This document shows, in pieces, positions 1 to 8,035 of a stretch of 64,000 bases of DNA. Source of the DNA: UBA9926 sp018645765 (GTDB taxonomy: Bacteria > Pseudomonadota > Gammaproteobacteria > Pseudomonadales > Azotimanducaceae); the NCBI GenBank assembly GCA_949372755.1, contig CASIBO010000005.1, positions 186,001 to 250,000 on the forward strand, in the 5' to 3' direction. A model generated the notes under the pieces. That model saw only the letters and a list, made by a program, of their open reading frames with translations. It had not been told where the DNA came from and did no database searches. A program made the translations under genes and the position numbers. The number at the start of each line of letters is the position of its first letter. The stretch's first letter is position 1.

Positions 1-134
1 CAGAATAGGGATCAAAACCCCAGAAAGATGAACACATTGGCCTAACAGATCATCGTATACTCTCTGACGGAACCATCAGCCCATGCTCGAGTGTCACCCA
101 TTTAGACCCAAACGATCAACCAGCCAGCGTATTT

Positions 135-851
135 ATGACAGACCTTTCCACGACCGCCGCCTTTCATCATCTTGAATCGATTCTGCATCAAACCCTGCCC
201 AGCTGCACGCTTGAACGCTCACCCATCCCCCTATGCCCAAACATTGAGCTCGCCTTGCTGCAAGCCGTTCTACCCCAGACCCCCTTGCCGGACGATGAGA
301 TGCGACAAGTCTTGGCGTCTCCAGCTTATTGGTGTTTTTGTTGGGCGAGCGGCCAGGTACTTGCCCAATACTTGCTGGCCCATCCCGAACGAGTCGAGGG
401 TAAATCGATCCTTGATTTTGGCGCGGGGTCGGGGGTTGTCGGTATCGCCGCGATGCTTGCGGGCGCACGTGAAGTCTTAGCTGTTGATCTCGACCCAGCG
501 GCGCTCGCTGCCTGCGCGGTCAATGCGGCAATCAACGGCGTACAGCTCACTGTGGCGCCTGATCTGGATGCGATCCAAACGCCGATCGATCTGATCATCG
601 CCGCAGATGTGCTCTACGATCGTGACAACTTGCATTTTTTGGAAGCACTGCCGACGCTGGCGCCAGACGTTTTAATCGCTGATTCTCGAATCAAACATTT
701 CAACCATCCCCAATATCGGTTACTGCAGACTCAGACCGCGACGACCTGGCCGGACCTGGAAGAGCATCCGGAGTACAACCGGGTACGGGTGTTCGAACAT
801 ACGCGTTCAACCTTGCCCAATGCGCCGCCACTTAGACGCGCGTCGACCTAA
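135..851 (+). CDS. Class I SAM-dependent protein methyltransferase (ETF-beta lysine methyltransferase-like)
   Basis: This probably transfers a methyl group from S-adenosylmethionine to a protein lysine. The SAM motif I, DFGAGSG, is at residues 94-100, an acidic strand-2 end (AVDLDP) is at 116-121, and ADVLYD at 157-162 sits where the METTL-type lysine methyltransferases carry their post-II motif. The 238-residue length fits this single-domain family. The pattern is closest to bacterial relatives of METTL20, which modifies electron-transfer flavoprotein beta, but an L11-methyltransferase-like substrate cannot be excluded. The ATG lacks a clear Shine-Dalgarno sequence. The 134 bases before it hold no recognisable gene, only a TATACT hexamer near position 55. 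The fold is secure; the substrate is inferred. Confidence 0.75.
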   Translation: MTDLSTTAAFHHLESILHQTLPSCTLERSPIPLCPNIELALLQAVLPQTPLPDDEMRQVLASPAYWCFCWASGQVLAQYLLAHPERVEGKSILDFGAGSGVVGIAAMLAGAREVLAVDLDPAALAACAVNAAINGVQLTVAPDLDAIQTPIDLIIAADVLYDRDNLHFLEALPTLAPDVLIADSRIKHFNHPQYRLLQTQTATTWPDLEEHPEYNRVRVFEHTRSTLPNAPPLRRAST

Positions 852-871
852 AAAGACTGAAAAAATCGGGC

Positions 872-1891
872 TTAGCCGAGCACTAATTCCGCGATCGTTC
901 GCATTTGATCCACATTTTTTGTGTTGACCAAGAGTGATGTCACCGGGGAGTCGCGCCAAGCATCGAGCCGGTCACGTATCCGCTCAATCGGTCCGACCAA
1001 GGAAATCTCATCGGCGAAGCTCGACGGCACGGCTTGGAAGGCCTCATCTTTTTTACCCGCTAAAAACAAATCCTGAATCTGCCGAGCTTCTGCTTCGAAC
1101 CCCATGCGGCCCATCAGCTCGGTATGAAAATTTCGACTCTTTGCGCCCATACCGCCAATATAAAGCGCGAGCCCGTGCTTCACAGGGATCAGCCCTTGCT
1201 CTACATCGTCACAAATATTAACGGACAAACCCTGCATGATTTCAAAATGTGGCGGGCGATTTTCAATCTGATCGGCGTAGACTTCCTGCCGATAGGGCGA
1301 GTAATACAATGGCAGCCAGCCATCGGCAATCTCGGCGGCCATCGTGACATTTTTTGGTCCTTCTGCGCCCAAGAAGATCGGCAGATCTGCCCGTAGGGGA
1401 TGGGTAATCGGCTTTAGCGGTTTTCCCAATCCCCAGGCCCCCTCGCCCGTGTAGGGCAGGGGGTAGTGCGCCCCATCACTCGAAACGGGTGCTTCGCGTC
1501 GCAGCACCTGCCGAATAATATCCACATACTCTCGGGTTCGAGACAAGGGTTTCGCAAACGGCTGACCATACCACCCCTCAACCACTTGGGGGCCCGACAC
1601 GCCCAGCCCTAAAATCATTCGGCCTTTAGAGAGATGATCGAGGGTTAAAGCGGCCATGGCGGTGGCGGTTGGCGTGCGCGCTGACAACTGCGCAACGGCT
1701 GTACCCAGCCGGATTCGATCAGTGTGCGCCCCAATCCAGGAAAGCGGTGTAAAGACATCCGAGCCCCAGGCTTCTGCTGTGAAGATGGCGTCATAACCGA
1801 GGCGCTCGGCTTCTTGAGCCACCGAGACCATGCGCGGGTCCGGTCCGGCGCCCCAATACCCCATTTGCATCCCTAATTTAAGATCTTTCAT
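872..1891 (-). CDS. LLM-class (luciferase-like) flavin-dependent oxidoreductase
   Basis: This is a TIM-barrel enzyme of the bacterial luciferase-like family, 339 residues, full length for the family. The N-terminal strand with GMQMGYWG, the GYDAIFTAEAWGSD segment and the RIRLGTAVAQLSARTP segment are typical of this family. Relatives in actinobacteria use coenzyme F420; in gammaproteobacteria FMN is more likely, so 'F420-dependent' labels from homology should be treated with care. GGAGA seven bases before the ATG supports the start. It converges on the methyltransferase gene and stands alone. Substrate unknown; oxidation of an alcohol, aldehyde or acyl-CoA is typical of relatives. Confidence 0.8.
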   Translation of the reverse strand: MKDLKLGMQMGYWGAGPDPRMVSVAQEAERLGYDAIFTAEAWGSDVFTPLSWIGAHTDRIRLGTAVAQLSARTPTATAMAALTLDHLSKGRMILGLGVSGPQVVEGWYGQPFAKPLSRTREYVDIIRQVLRREAPVSSDGAHYPLPYTGEGAWGLGKPLKPITHPLRADLPIFLGAEGPKNVTMAAEIADGWLPLYYSPYRQEVYADQIENRPPHFEIMQGLSVNICDDVEQGLIPVKHGLALYIGGMGAKSRNFHTELMGRMGFEAEARQIQDLFLAGKKDEAFQAVPSSFADEISLVGPIERIRDRLDAWRDSPVTSLLVNTKNVDQMRTIAELVLG

Positions 1892-1940
1892 GCGTTAATC
1901 TCCGTACCAACTTCAAATCAACCCGTATCCTAACACGAGC

Positions 1941-1969
1941 TTGGGAGCCCTGGTGAGCGGTGGTATGAC
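1941..1969 (+). promoter_or_regulatory. Candidate sigma70 promoter for clpP
   Basis: TTGGGA (1941-1946) and TATGAC (1964-1969) are separated by 17 bases and point at the ClpP gene. The hexamers match the sigma70 consensus moderately. It would give a leader of about 155 bases. Confidence 0.3.
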
Positions 1970-2129
1970 GCTAAAAAATCGCTATGAGTTCGTTTATTAT
2001 TCAGGTTCAAAGGGCATTTTTCGCCTCCCTGAGCGAATTTTCACTGGGAATCATAGCGACAGAGCCAGCACGCTGGTATGCTTGCCCTCTTTTTGAAGCA
2101 TGCTTTTTTTCAACGATGAGAGACTAGTT

Positions 2130-2708
2130 ATGGCAGAAGACAAAGACAATCAAAAGGCGGGATCCGGCGGCATCATCGAGGAGAAGTTGTTTAAATCCCG
2201 ATCGATCTCGGTGTTTGGCTCCGTTGATGAAAAACTCGCACGCACGGTTAGCCAGCAATTGTTGGCCCTGTCCGCAGAAAGCGATGACCCGATTACGTTG
2301 TACATCAGTTCGCCCGGTGGCCATGTAGAATCCGGTGATGTGATCTACGATATGATCAAGTTTGTGAAACCCGTTGTTCGCGTTGTTGGCACCGGCTGGG
2401 TCGCCAGTGCGGCAACCAACATCTATCTTGCGGCTAAGAAGGAAAATCGATTTTCCTTGCCGAACACCCGGTATCTGGTGCACCAGCCCTCTGGCGGTTC
2501 AAGGGGCAACGCAACCGACATCAAAATTCAGATGGAAGAGATCCTGAAGACCAAAGAACGGATCAACCAGATCATCTCCGATGAGACCGGCCGACCGCTC
2601 GAACAGGTTGAAAAGGATACCGACCGGGATTATTGGATGAGCGTTGATGAGGCCATCGAGTACGGTATCGTCAATCGAGTCATCCACTCGATCGGCGAAC
2701 TGGACTAG
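2130..2708 (+). CDS. clpP: ATP-dependent Clp protease proteolytic subunit, ClpP2 type
   Basis: This is a serine peptidase of the ClpP family that forms ring-shaped chambers and degrades proteins unfolded by a ClpX- or ClpA-type ATPase. Counting from the ATG at 2130 (192 residues), the triad is Ser93 in GWVASAAT, His118 in LVHQPSGG and Asp167 in DTDRDYW. The canonical ASMG around the serine is ASAA here. This pattern, plus the N terminus, resembles Pseudomonas ClpP2 rather than the housekeeping ClpP encoded next to clpX. No clpX, tig or lon is nearby. I prefer ATG 2130 over ATG 2100 because GAGAG precedes it at normal distance and the extra ten residues are not family-like. Confidence 0.88.
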   Translation: MAEDKDNQKAGSGGIIEEKLFKSRSISVFGSVDEKLARTVSQQLLALSAESDDPITLYISSPGGHVESGDVIYDMIKFVKPVVRVVGTGWVASAATNIYLAAKKENRFSLPNTRYLVHQPSGGSRGNATDIKIQMEEILKTKERINQIISDETGRPLEQVEKDTDRDYWMSVDEAIEYGIVNRVIHSIGELD

Positions 2709-2727
2709 CCCACGCGAGAGACAACCA

Positions 2728-2749
2728 GGCCGGCTACTCTGAGCCGGCC
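2728..2749. terminator. Perfect 8-bp hairpin between convergent genes
   Basis: GGCCGGCT (2728-2735) and AGCCGGCC (2742-2749) form an 8-bp GC-rich stem with a six-base loop. It lies just after clpP and overlaps the stop codon of the convergent membrane-protein gene. There is no strong T-run on either side, so its role as a bidirectional terminator is inferred from position. Confidence 0.4.
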
Positions 2750-3174
2750 AACTTTGGCGTTGTGAGTCGGTAGTAGCAATAGCCGCCAAAAGCGCCCGCG
2801 ACGCCCTGCATGACAAGCCCCATAATGGTTCGGGTTGGTGCGATCCCAGAGATCCCAAACACTTGCTTTATAATCAAATGGATTGCCACCAAGGCGACAA
2901 ATCCGCCCAATACGAAGCCTAAGCGTCGAAGATTTGGGTAGCGCTTAATCACCAAGGCGGCAGCCGGTAGCGCAATCAAAAACGACACACTGATAATGGG
3001 CAAATATAACGCCGTCATACTCAGCACGTCATGCTGAGCGGACTCAAGGCGTTGGCTGAACGTCACTTCAAATCCCATGCCCACAACGGCGGCAATATTG
3101 CCTTGAGAAATCGCGATACAACCGATCAAATACGCCGCGAGTACCGCCGCCACATAACCCAGAATAATTCGCAT
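2734..3174 (-). CDS. Small four-helix inner-membrane protein, unknown function
   Basis: I do not recognise this family. The 146-residue protein has four likely membrane helices (about residues 4-26, 52-75, 85-105 and 115-137) joined by short loops, with KRYPNLRR as the main cytoplasmic positive loop. AAGGA nine bases before the ATG supports the start. It converges on clpP and is divergent from the sugar dehydrogenase gene. No catalytic motif is visible, so a role cannot be given. Confidence 0.65.
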   Translation of the reverse strand: MRIILGYVAAVLAAYLIGCIAISQGNIAAVVGMGFEVTFSQRLESAQHDVLSMTALYLPIISVSFLIALPAAALVIKRYPNLRRLGFVLGGFVALVAIHLIIKQVFGISGIAPTRTIMGLVMQGVAGAFGGYCYYRLTTPKLAGSE

Positions 3175-3313
3175 AGTCTCTGATCCTTCACGTTGGTTCT
3201 GATTGTCTAAGTGTAACGCAATCAGCGCGATTTGTTGCCTCGCTCGCAGAAGCTCAAAACCCGCTGAGCTGATATACTGACCGTCGGTTTATCTCGAATC
3301 CATTAGGAGTGTT

Positions 3314-4420
3314 ATGACTCGTTCTATCTTGGTTGCTCTCGTACTTATGTTGTCAGCGCCGATCAATGCGGAATATACCACCCGGGTTGTCGCTGAAGAC
3401 TTAGCCTTTCCTTGGTCCATGGTGTTTATCAACGACGACACGTTTATCGTTGCAACCCGATCTGGTACCTTAGAACAGCTGAGCCTATCCAGCTCAGAAA
3501 GAAAGACCTTACAAGGCGCGCCCGAGACCTATGTTGAAAGCCAAGGTGGTTACTTTGATCTTGTTCTGGACCCCGATTTTGCCAGCAACCAACTCGTTTA
3601 TCTTGCCCTTGCTGACGGCCCCGCCGAGGCCAATGCGACGGCCATCTATCAAGCGGTTTTAGGCGCAGATGGACTCACCGGCCTTACCAAAATCTTCCGC
3701 GTATCGCCCAGCAAGGATACGCCGGCCCACTATGGCGGTAAGTTAGCGTTCCTCGCCGATGGCACCTTGCTGCTGACGACAGGCGATGGTTTCGAATATC
3801 GAGAAGCTGCCCAAGACCCCTTTAGCCAAATGGGCAAGGTGCTCAGATTAAAAACCGATGGTTCCGCGCCGGCAAACAACCCCTTTGCCGACGGTCAGAA
3901 TGGCGACCCCTACGTCTACAGCTACGGCCACCGCAGCCCACAAGGGCTTGCCGTTACAACGAGCGGCCAAATCTGGCTTCATGAACACGGCCCCCAGGGC
4001 GGCGATGAACTTAATCTCATTCGAGGCGGCAACAATTACGGTTGGCCTGCGACGTCCTTCGGGATCAATTACTCCGGCGCGCGCATTACGCCTTTAACCT
4101 CAGCCGAAGGCATCACGCCCCCGGTCACCTATTGGACGCCTAGCATTGCACCTTCGCATCTGTTGATTTATCAAGGCGCCTTGTTTGAGGCCTGGCAAGG
4201 CAGTTTCCTGGTGAGCACCCTGGTTGATCAGGACGTGAAGCGGCTGACCCTGAATGATAACAGCGTGACGGATTCTGAATCCTTATTCAGCGAACTTGGC
4301 GCGCGCATTCGAGGCATACATGAAGGCCCCGACGGCGCGCTTTACCTGCTTACCGATAGCGACCCTGGATCGGTGATCGAAGTTCGTCCGAAAGCCGTGG
4401 ATTCCGCGCACGGGTCATAG
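3314..4420 (+). CDS. Secreted PQQ-dependent aldose sugar dehydrogenase (GSDH/YliI family)
   Basis: A six-bladed beta-propeller enzyme that oxidises sugars in the periplasm using pyrroloquinoline quinone. The first 19 residues (MTRSIL...APINA) are a signal peptide ending in an A-x-A-like site. Family landmarks follow: FPWSMVF, YFDLVLDPDF, HYGGKLAFLADGTLLLTTGD, YSYGHRSPQGLAV and HEHGPQGGDELN; histidines and arginines in the last two line the PQQ pocket in relatives such as E. coli YliI. Length 368 is normal. AGGAG four to five bases before the ATG fixes the start. No PQQ synthesis genes are in the window, so the cofactor must be made elsewhere or taken up. Confidence 0.88.
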   Translation: MTRSILVALVLMLSAPINAEYTTRVVAEDLAFPWSMVFINDDTFIVATRSGTLEQLSLSSSERKTLQGAPETYVESQGGYFDLVLDPDFASNQLVYLALADGPAEANATAIYQAVLGADGLTGLTKIFRVSPSKDTPAHYGGKLAFLADGTLLLTTGDGFEYREAAQDPFSQMGKVLRLKTDGSAPANNPFADGQNGDPYVYSYGHRSPQGLAVTTSGQIWLHEHGPQGGDELNLIRGGNNYGWPATSFGINYSGARITPLTSAEGITPPVTYWTPSIAPSHLLIYQGALFEAWQGSFLVSTLVDQDVKRLTLNDNSVTDSESLFSELGARIRGIHEGPDGALYLLTDSDPGSVIEVRPKAVDSAHGS

Positions 4421-4443
4421 TCGTTCATTGCGACTTGGCAACG

Positions 4444-4896
4444 TTAAGGAAAGTTCACCCCGATGGGCTCCCAAGTAAGTGGATGACCTCGAAAGCCGGG
4501 CAAAACCCCTTCTAAGCGGGTTGGTTGAATGCGAATAAGCTGGTAATCATCGGGAAAATTCGGATAAAGCTTCTTGGAATCCTGCAAGCGGCGCATGCTT
4601 TTTTTCGTGGCGAGATCCGATACCAGGCTCGCCGCCCCCATCAACGACACGTAACTTTTCAGCGCATCGCTATAGTAATGCACCGTCACCTGAGGCGTCT
4701 GGGTGATTTCTGTGACTTTTCGACTGCTGACTCTAGTGGCAATCCAGACCACCCAGTCAGCGTCCGGCGCAAAGGCGTCCACCGTGCGGGCTTTGGGTTG
4801 CCCGGCTTGATCGATTGTAATGAGCGTTGCAAACGCCGTGTCCTCAACCACTTGCCGGGCGGCCTGCAGCACCGTTTCTGACCTTGGCGCGCCCAT
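4444..4896 (-). CDS. Pyridoxamine 5'-phosphate oxidase (PPOX) family domain, probably 5'-truncated by a frameshift
   Basis: A split-barrel flavin-binding fold of 150 residues. Features of the group are FATLITIDQAGQPKARTVDAF, VVWIATRVSSRKVTEI and VTVHYYSD. I recall relatives of this sub-group carrying an N-terminal signal peptide before the first helix. Here the reading frame upstream of the nominal ATG runs only about nine more codons (ACPQVASEP) to a TGA, while an excellent signal sequence lies in another frame directly upstream (4897-5002). I therefore think the functional start is out of frame, by true mutation, sequencing error or a programmed shift. As written, the ATG at 4896 has no good ribosome site. 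Confidence 0.75.
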   Translation of the reverse strand: MGAPRSETVLQAARQVVEDTAFATLITIDQAGQPKARTVDAFAPDADWVVWIATRVSSRKVTEITQTPQVTVHYYSDALKSYVSLMGAASLVSDLATKKSMRRLQDSKKLYPNFPDDYQLIRIQPTRLEGVLPGFRGHPLTWEPIGVNFP

Positions 4897-5002
4897 GGGT
4901 TCCGAGGCAACCTGCGGGCAGGCTCAAACTCAGACATCCGATGAGGAGACCTAATAGAGGGTTAAACCGATTGTGCTTAAATTCTCTGCGGTGCTTTACC
5001 AT
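4844..5002 (-). pseudogene. Out-of-frame signal-peptide segment belonging to the PPOX gene
   Basis: From ATG 5002 this frame encodes 52 residues. The first part has a basic N region (MVKHRREFKHNR) followed by a hydrophobic core (FNPLLGLLIGCLSLSLPAG), a textbook export signal, possibly a lipoprotein one (LPAGC). After that the frame loses protein character and stops at 4844, while the PPOX domain begins in the neighbouring frame. A one-base difference around 4900-4925 would join the two into one exported protein of about 185 residues. The two frames are directly visible; the join is inference. Confidence 0.6.
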
Positions 5003-5371
5003 CAATGCTGCTCGCCAAATGGACCACTTATGGCTTTAATGATTGTTAAACGATTGCGGCATTGACGCGATGCCGCCCTAAACCTCATTGGTCTTGCGTT
5101 ATCCCGCCGTCGACCGCCTCAGCCCGCGCCATCGAAACGTATCTGCAACCCACAATCACTTAAGCCGATCTGGTCAGGCAGCATCATCCAATATTTACTT
5201 TGCGCGTAGCATCGTCAGGCCGCTAACAATGATGACCCGACCGATTCAGCGCAGCTTCCGATTAACAGGCCGTGCCCGTCGAAAAAAGGATCATAAGCTT
5301 GCTTGATCCGCCGAGCGCGCGCCCGATCTCGTTACAATCTTTAGTCAAGCGTCTCTTTGAGACGCAATTGG
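5003..5371. other. Non-coding stretch with one hairpin
   Basis: I see no convincing gene here on either strand. GCGGCAT (5056-5062) and ATGCCGC (5070-5076) form a 7-bp stem with a 7-base loop. At the far end GCGTCTC (5349-5355) and GAGACGC (5359-5365) form another perfect stem with a TTT loop, just past the stop of the small membrane protein on the minus strand, where it may help end that transcript despite lacking a T-run. Confidence 0.4.
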
Positions 5372-5497
5372 TTACGTCAGAGCCAAAGCGGCAACAATGA
5401 GCACAACCGTCAAAATCGCAAAACCAACCATGGTGAGCGCAAGGGACCGAACGGTTTTTCGATCGCTATCTGCGGCTTCTTCAATACTCACGCTCAT
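5372..5497 (-). CDS. 41-residue single-span membrane microprotein
   Basis: I do not recognise a family. The ATG at 5497 opens a 41-residue frame with an acidic, charged head (MSVSIEEAADSDRKTVRS) and one strong hydrophobic helix from about residue 18 to 40 (LALTMVGFAILTVVLIVAAL) ending two residues before TAA. GGAAG about seven bases before the ATG is a plausible ribosome site, and a perfect hairpin follows the stop. The layout (short charged N terminus, one tail helix) is that of a C-tail-anchored inner-membrane peptide. It lies downstream of, and in the same orientation as, the TVP38-reductase fusion gene, 165 bases away, so they may be co-transcribed. Confidence 0.6.
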   Translation of the reverse strand: MSVSIEEAADSDRKTVRSLALTMVGFAILTVVLIVAALALT

Positions 5498-5602
5498 CTT
5501 CACTTCCACGTCTGTTTTAAGAACCCCCAATGTACCCGATGAGAACCATCCGTCAAGCCGCCGGCAGCCAGATTTTTACCTTTTATTCAATCTACACTGA
5601 CC

Positions 5603-5632
5603 CTTGGTGCTAACGTCTTACGGGGCACCAAG
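5603..5632. terminator. 8-bp inverted repeat downstream of the TVP38-reductase gene
   Basis: CTTGGTGC (5603-5610) and GCACCAAG (5625-5632) pair perfectly around a 14-base loop, 31 bases after the stop codon of the minus-strand fusion gene. There is no T-run, so it could equally be an RNA-stabilising structure or a factor-dependent end. Confidence 0.3.
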
Positions 5633-5662
5633 ACCGCCAGTCAGCCAGCCGTTCAGACCGTT

Positions 5663-7816
5663 TTAGCCCCCGCGTCTAAACCGATGGTAGCGGGCGAGGA
5701 GCGGTAGCGCCCAATTGGGCTTGTGCGCCTTTTGCCAGACACCCGCAACGAATTTGTTCATTTCCGCCCAGGTTGGGTAAATGTGAATCGTGCCCATGAT
5801 CTTTTTTAGACCCAGACCATATTTCATCGCCAAGACAAATTCCGCAATCGACTCCCCTGCGTGCGCGCTCACAATCGTCACGCCGAGAATTGAATCACTA
5901 CCGGGTTTGGTTAACACTTTAACGAAGCCCGCTGGCAGGGCTTCGGTTTTCGCTCGATCCAGTTCCGCAACATCAAAGCGCGCGCATTCAAAGGCGATGC
6001 CGGCGGCCTCGGCTTCGGACTCGCTCAAGCCAACGCGCGCGACTTCCGGGCTGGTAAAAGTGCACCAAGGAATCACGCGGTAATCCACTTTAAACTTTCT
6101 GAAGGTGCCGAAAAGTGCATTGACGGCTGCATACCAGGCCATATGCGAGGCCGTATGGGTAAACTGATAACGACCCGCCACATCCCCTACTGCAAAAATA
6201 TTAGGGTAATTGGTCTGCAAGTACTCGTTCACCTGAATCTGACCATTTTCGGTCAAACCAATGTTCAGGGCTTCGAGCCCAAAACCATCCACTCGCGGCT
6301 TTCGACCCGCAGCAAACAGGACCGCATCGCATTCAACGTCTGCGCTTGATTCGGAACCCGTAACCGGCTCAACCCGCAGTCTGAGCGTCTCACCCGAGGT
6401 CGCGGAGGCCAAGCGGTTGTTGACCAGCAATCGAACGCCCTCGTTGGAAAGTACGCCCGCCATGAGCTCACTGACCTCGGCATCCTCTTTCATCATGATC
6501 CTTGGCATCATCTCAACCACTGTGACCGTGCTTCCAAGTCGCGCAAACGACTGAGCCAGCTCCAGACCGATGGGTCCGCCGCCAATCACAGCCAGCCGTT
6601 TGGGCAGTGCCTCAAGTTGCCAAATGGTTTCCGAGGTATAACACCGATTTTGATCCAAACCCTCGATATTAGGCATCACCGGCGCCGCACCTGAGGCCAC
6701 AATGATTGACCGGCCCGTAAGCCGCTCACCATTGATCTCGACTTCATAGGGCGAACGCAGCACCCCTTTTCCCAGCCGGACATCCACGCCGAATTCTCGA
6801 TACCGTTCAGGCGAATCATTCGGTTTGATCGAATCGATCACCGCCTGGACGCGTTGCATAATGACTGGAAAGTCAATTTGGGGGTCACTGGCTGTGACCC
6901 CGAGATCGGCGCTGTGCCTGAGTCCCGCCGCCACACTCGCGCTACGAATAAACGCTTTACTCGGGACACAACCGGTATTGAGGCAGTCTCCGCCCATTTC
7001 CCCTGATTCAATTAGTGTAACCTTTGCCTCAACGAGCGAGCCGATTAGGGCGGCCACCAAGCCCCCTGAACCGGCACCGATCACGATTAAATCTCGATCA
7101 AACACCTTTGGCTTTGGAAACGAGCGATAGCGTCGCCACTGCTCAACGCGATGCATCACGGCCTTCATTAACCACGGTAACAGCGCGAGCAGCAACAAGG
7201 ACACCAACAATTCTGGCGATAAGATACCCGCGGGACTTTGTAAATCCGCTAACTGTTTTCCCGCATTCACAAAGATCAAGGTGCCGGGCAACATGCCCAA
7301 TTGAGACACCCAATAAAACCGCCGTGCTGAGAGGTTGGTTAAGCCCATCACGAGATTGATGACAAAAAAGGGCACTACTGGAACGAGCCGTAAGGTGAGC
7401 AAATAGCGCGCGCCATCGGCCTTCATCCCAGCATTCACCAGCGCCATCGCCTCAGAAAACTTCGAGGCGATCAGGTCACGAAATAAGAACCGGGCGGCCA
7501 GCATCGCCAAGGTTGCGCCAATACTGGCCGCAAAAGACACTAAGATGAGTCCCTGCCATAACCCAAACAATCCGCCTGCGAGCAGGGTCAACACCGCAGC
7601 GCCCGGTAACGATAGGGCCGTTACAATGATGTAAATCACCGCAAAGCCAAAAAAACTTAAAGCGGGCGCATCCGTCACAATCCCAAAGAGCGTTTGCTGG
7701 GCTGATTTAATTGCGGAGAACGTCAAGTACTCACCGCCACCGTAACCAAAGAACAACAGCAGAATCAGAATGAGCATTAGGGCGAAAGAAATTTTTAAGC
7801 GGGACATATCAATCAC
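5663..7816 (-). CDS. TVP38/TMEM64-type membrane domain fused to a mercuric reductase-like disulfide oxidoreductase
   Basis: A two-part 717-residue protein. Residues about 1-230 are a TVP38/TMEM64 (DedA-superfamily) membrane domain with several helices and the landmarks SLPGAAVLTLLAGGLFG (69-85) and RLVPVVPFFVINLVMGLT. Residues about 240-717 are a class I pyridine-nucleotide disulfide oxidoreductase: FAD motif GAGSGG (247-252), redox-active pair Cys278/Cys283 in CLNTGCVPSK, an NAD(P)H motif VIGGGPIGLELA, the second FAD motif NIFAVGDVAG, and the C-terminal His678/Glu685 pair in HIYPTWAE. All catalytic residues are present, but the N-terminal metal-binding domain of true mercuric reductase is not. 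Either GTG 7816 or ATG 7807 may start it. The natural substrate is unknown; the fusion implies reduction of something at the membrane. Confidence 0.88.
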   Translation of the reverse strand: MIDMSRLKISFALMLILILLLFFGYGGGEYLTFSAIKSAQQTLFGIVTDAPALSFFGFAVIYIIVTALSLPGAAVLTLLAGGLFGLWQGLILVSFAASIGATLAMLAARFLFRDLIASKFSEAMALVNAGMKADGARYLLTLRLVPVVPFFVINLVMGLTNLSARRFYWVSQLGMLPGTLIFVNAGKQLADLQSPAGILSPELLVSLLLLALLPWLMKAVMHRVEQWRRYRSFPKPKVFDRDLIVIGAGSGGLVAALIGSLVEAKVTLIESGEMGGDCLNTGCVPSKAFIRSASVAAGLRHSADLGVTASDPQIDFPVIMQRVQAVIDSIKPNDSPERYREFGVDVRLGKGVLRSPYEVEINGERLTGRSIIVASGAAPVMPNIEGLDQNRCYTSETIWQLEALPKRLAVIGGGPIGLELAQSFARLGSTVTVVEMMPRIMMKEDAEVSELMAGVLSNEGVRLLVNNRLASATSGETLRLRVEPVTGSESSADVECDAVLFAAGRKPRVDGFGLEALNIGLTENGQIQVNEYLQTNYPNIFAVGDVAGRYQFTHTASHMAWYAAVNALFGTFRKFKVDYRVIPWCTFTSPEVARVGLSESEAEAAGIAFECARFDVAELDRAKTEALPAGFVKVLTKPGSDSILGVTIVSAHAGESIAEFVLAMKYGLGLKKIMGTIHIYPTWAEMNKFVAGVWQKAHKPNWALPLLARYHRFRRGG

Positions 7817-7932
7817 TTTTTAACACAGGCGCCATCTATTCTACGTCATCCAGATCAATACGCCGATGCCTTGCGTGATCCGACCAGCAGAAACCAAGCC
7901 CCGCCGCACCGCTCGGCTTCTCTGGAGGCCTC

Positions 7933-7981
7933 GCCGAAGGCCTCGCTGAAGGCCTTCGGCAAAGGCTTAGGCAAAGACTTA
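7933..7981. repeat. 10-bp-stem hairpin followed by a 12-bp tandem repeat
   Basis: GCCGAAGGCC (7933-7942) and GGCCTTCGGC (7951-7960) form a perfect 10-bp stem with an 8-base loop. Overlapping its right arm, GGCAAAGGCTTA (7958-7969) is repeated with one change as GGCAAAGACTTA (7970-7981). The element lies in the 219-base divergent gap between the fusion gene and pgi, so it could influence expression of either. Confidence 0.6.
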
Positions 7982-8035
7982 GACAACGCGTTATAGCCTT
8001 TTCTTGGTAAACTAACGTAATTTCGGAGCCCACCA

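Noticed and set aside
1..134. Possible C-terminal end of an upstream gene (frame ending TAA at 43-45) or a gene start on the minus strand near 43
   Set aside because: Only 14 codons visible; cannot be told from chance.
5349..5365. Intrinsic terminator at the perfect GCGTCTC/GAGACGC hairpin
   Set aside because: The stem is perfect but no T-run follows on either strand, so I describe it only as a hairpin.
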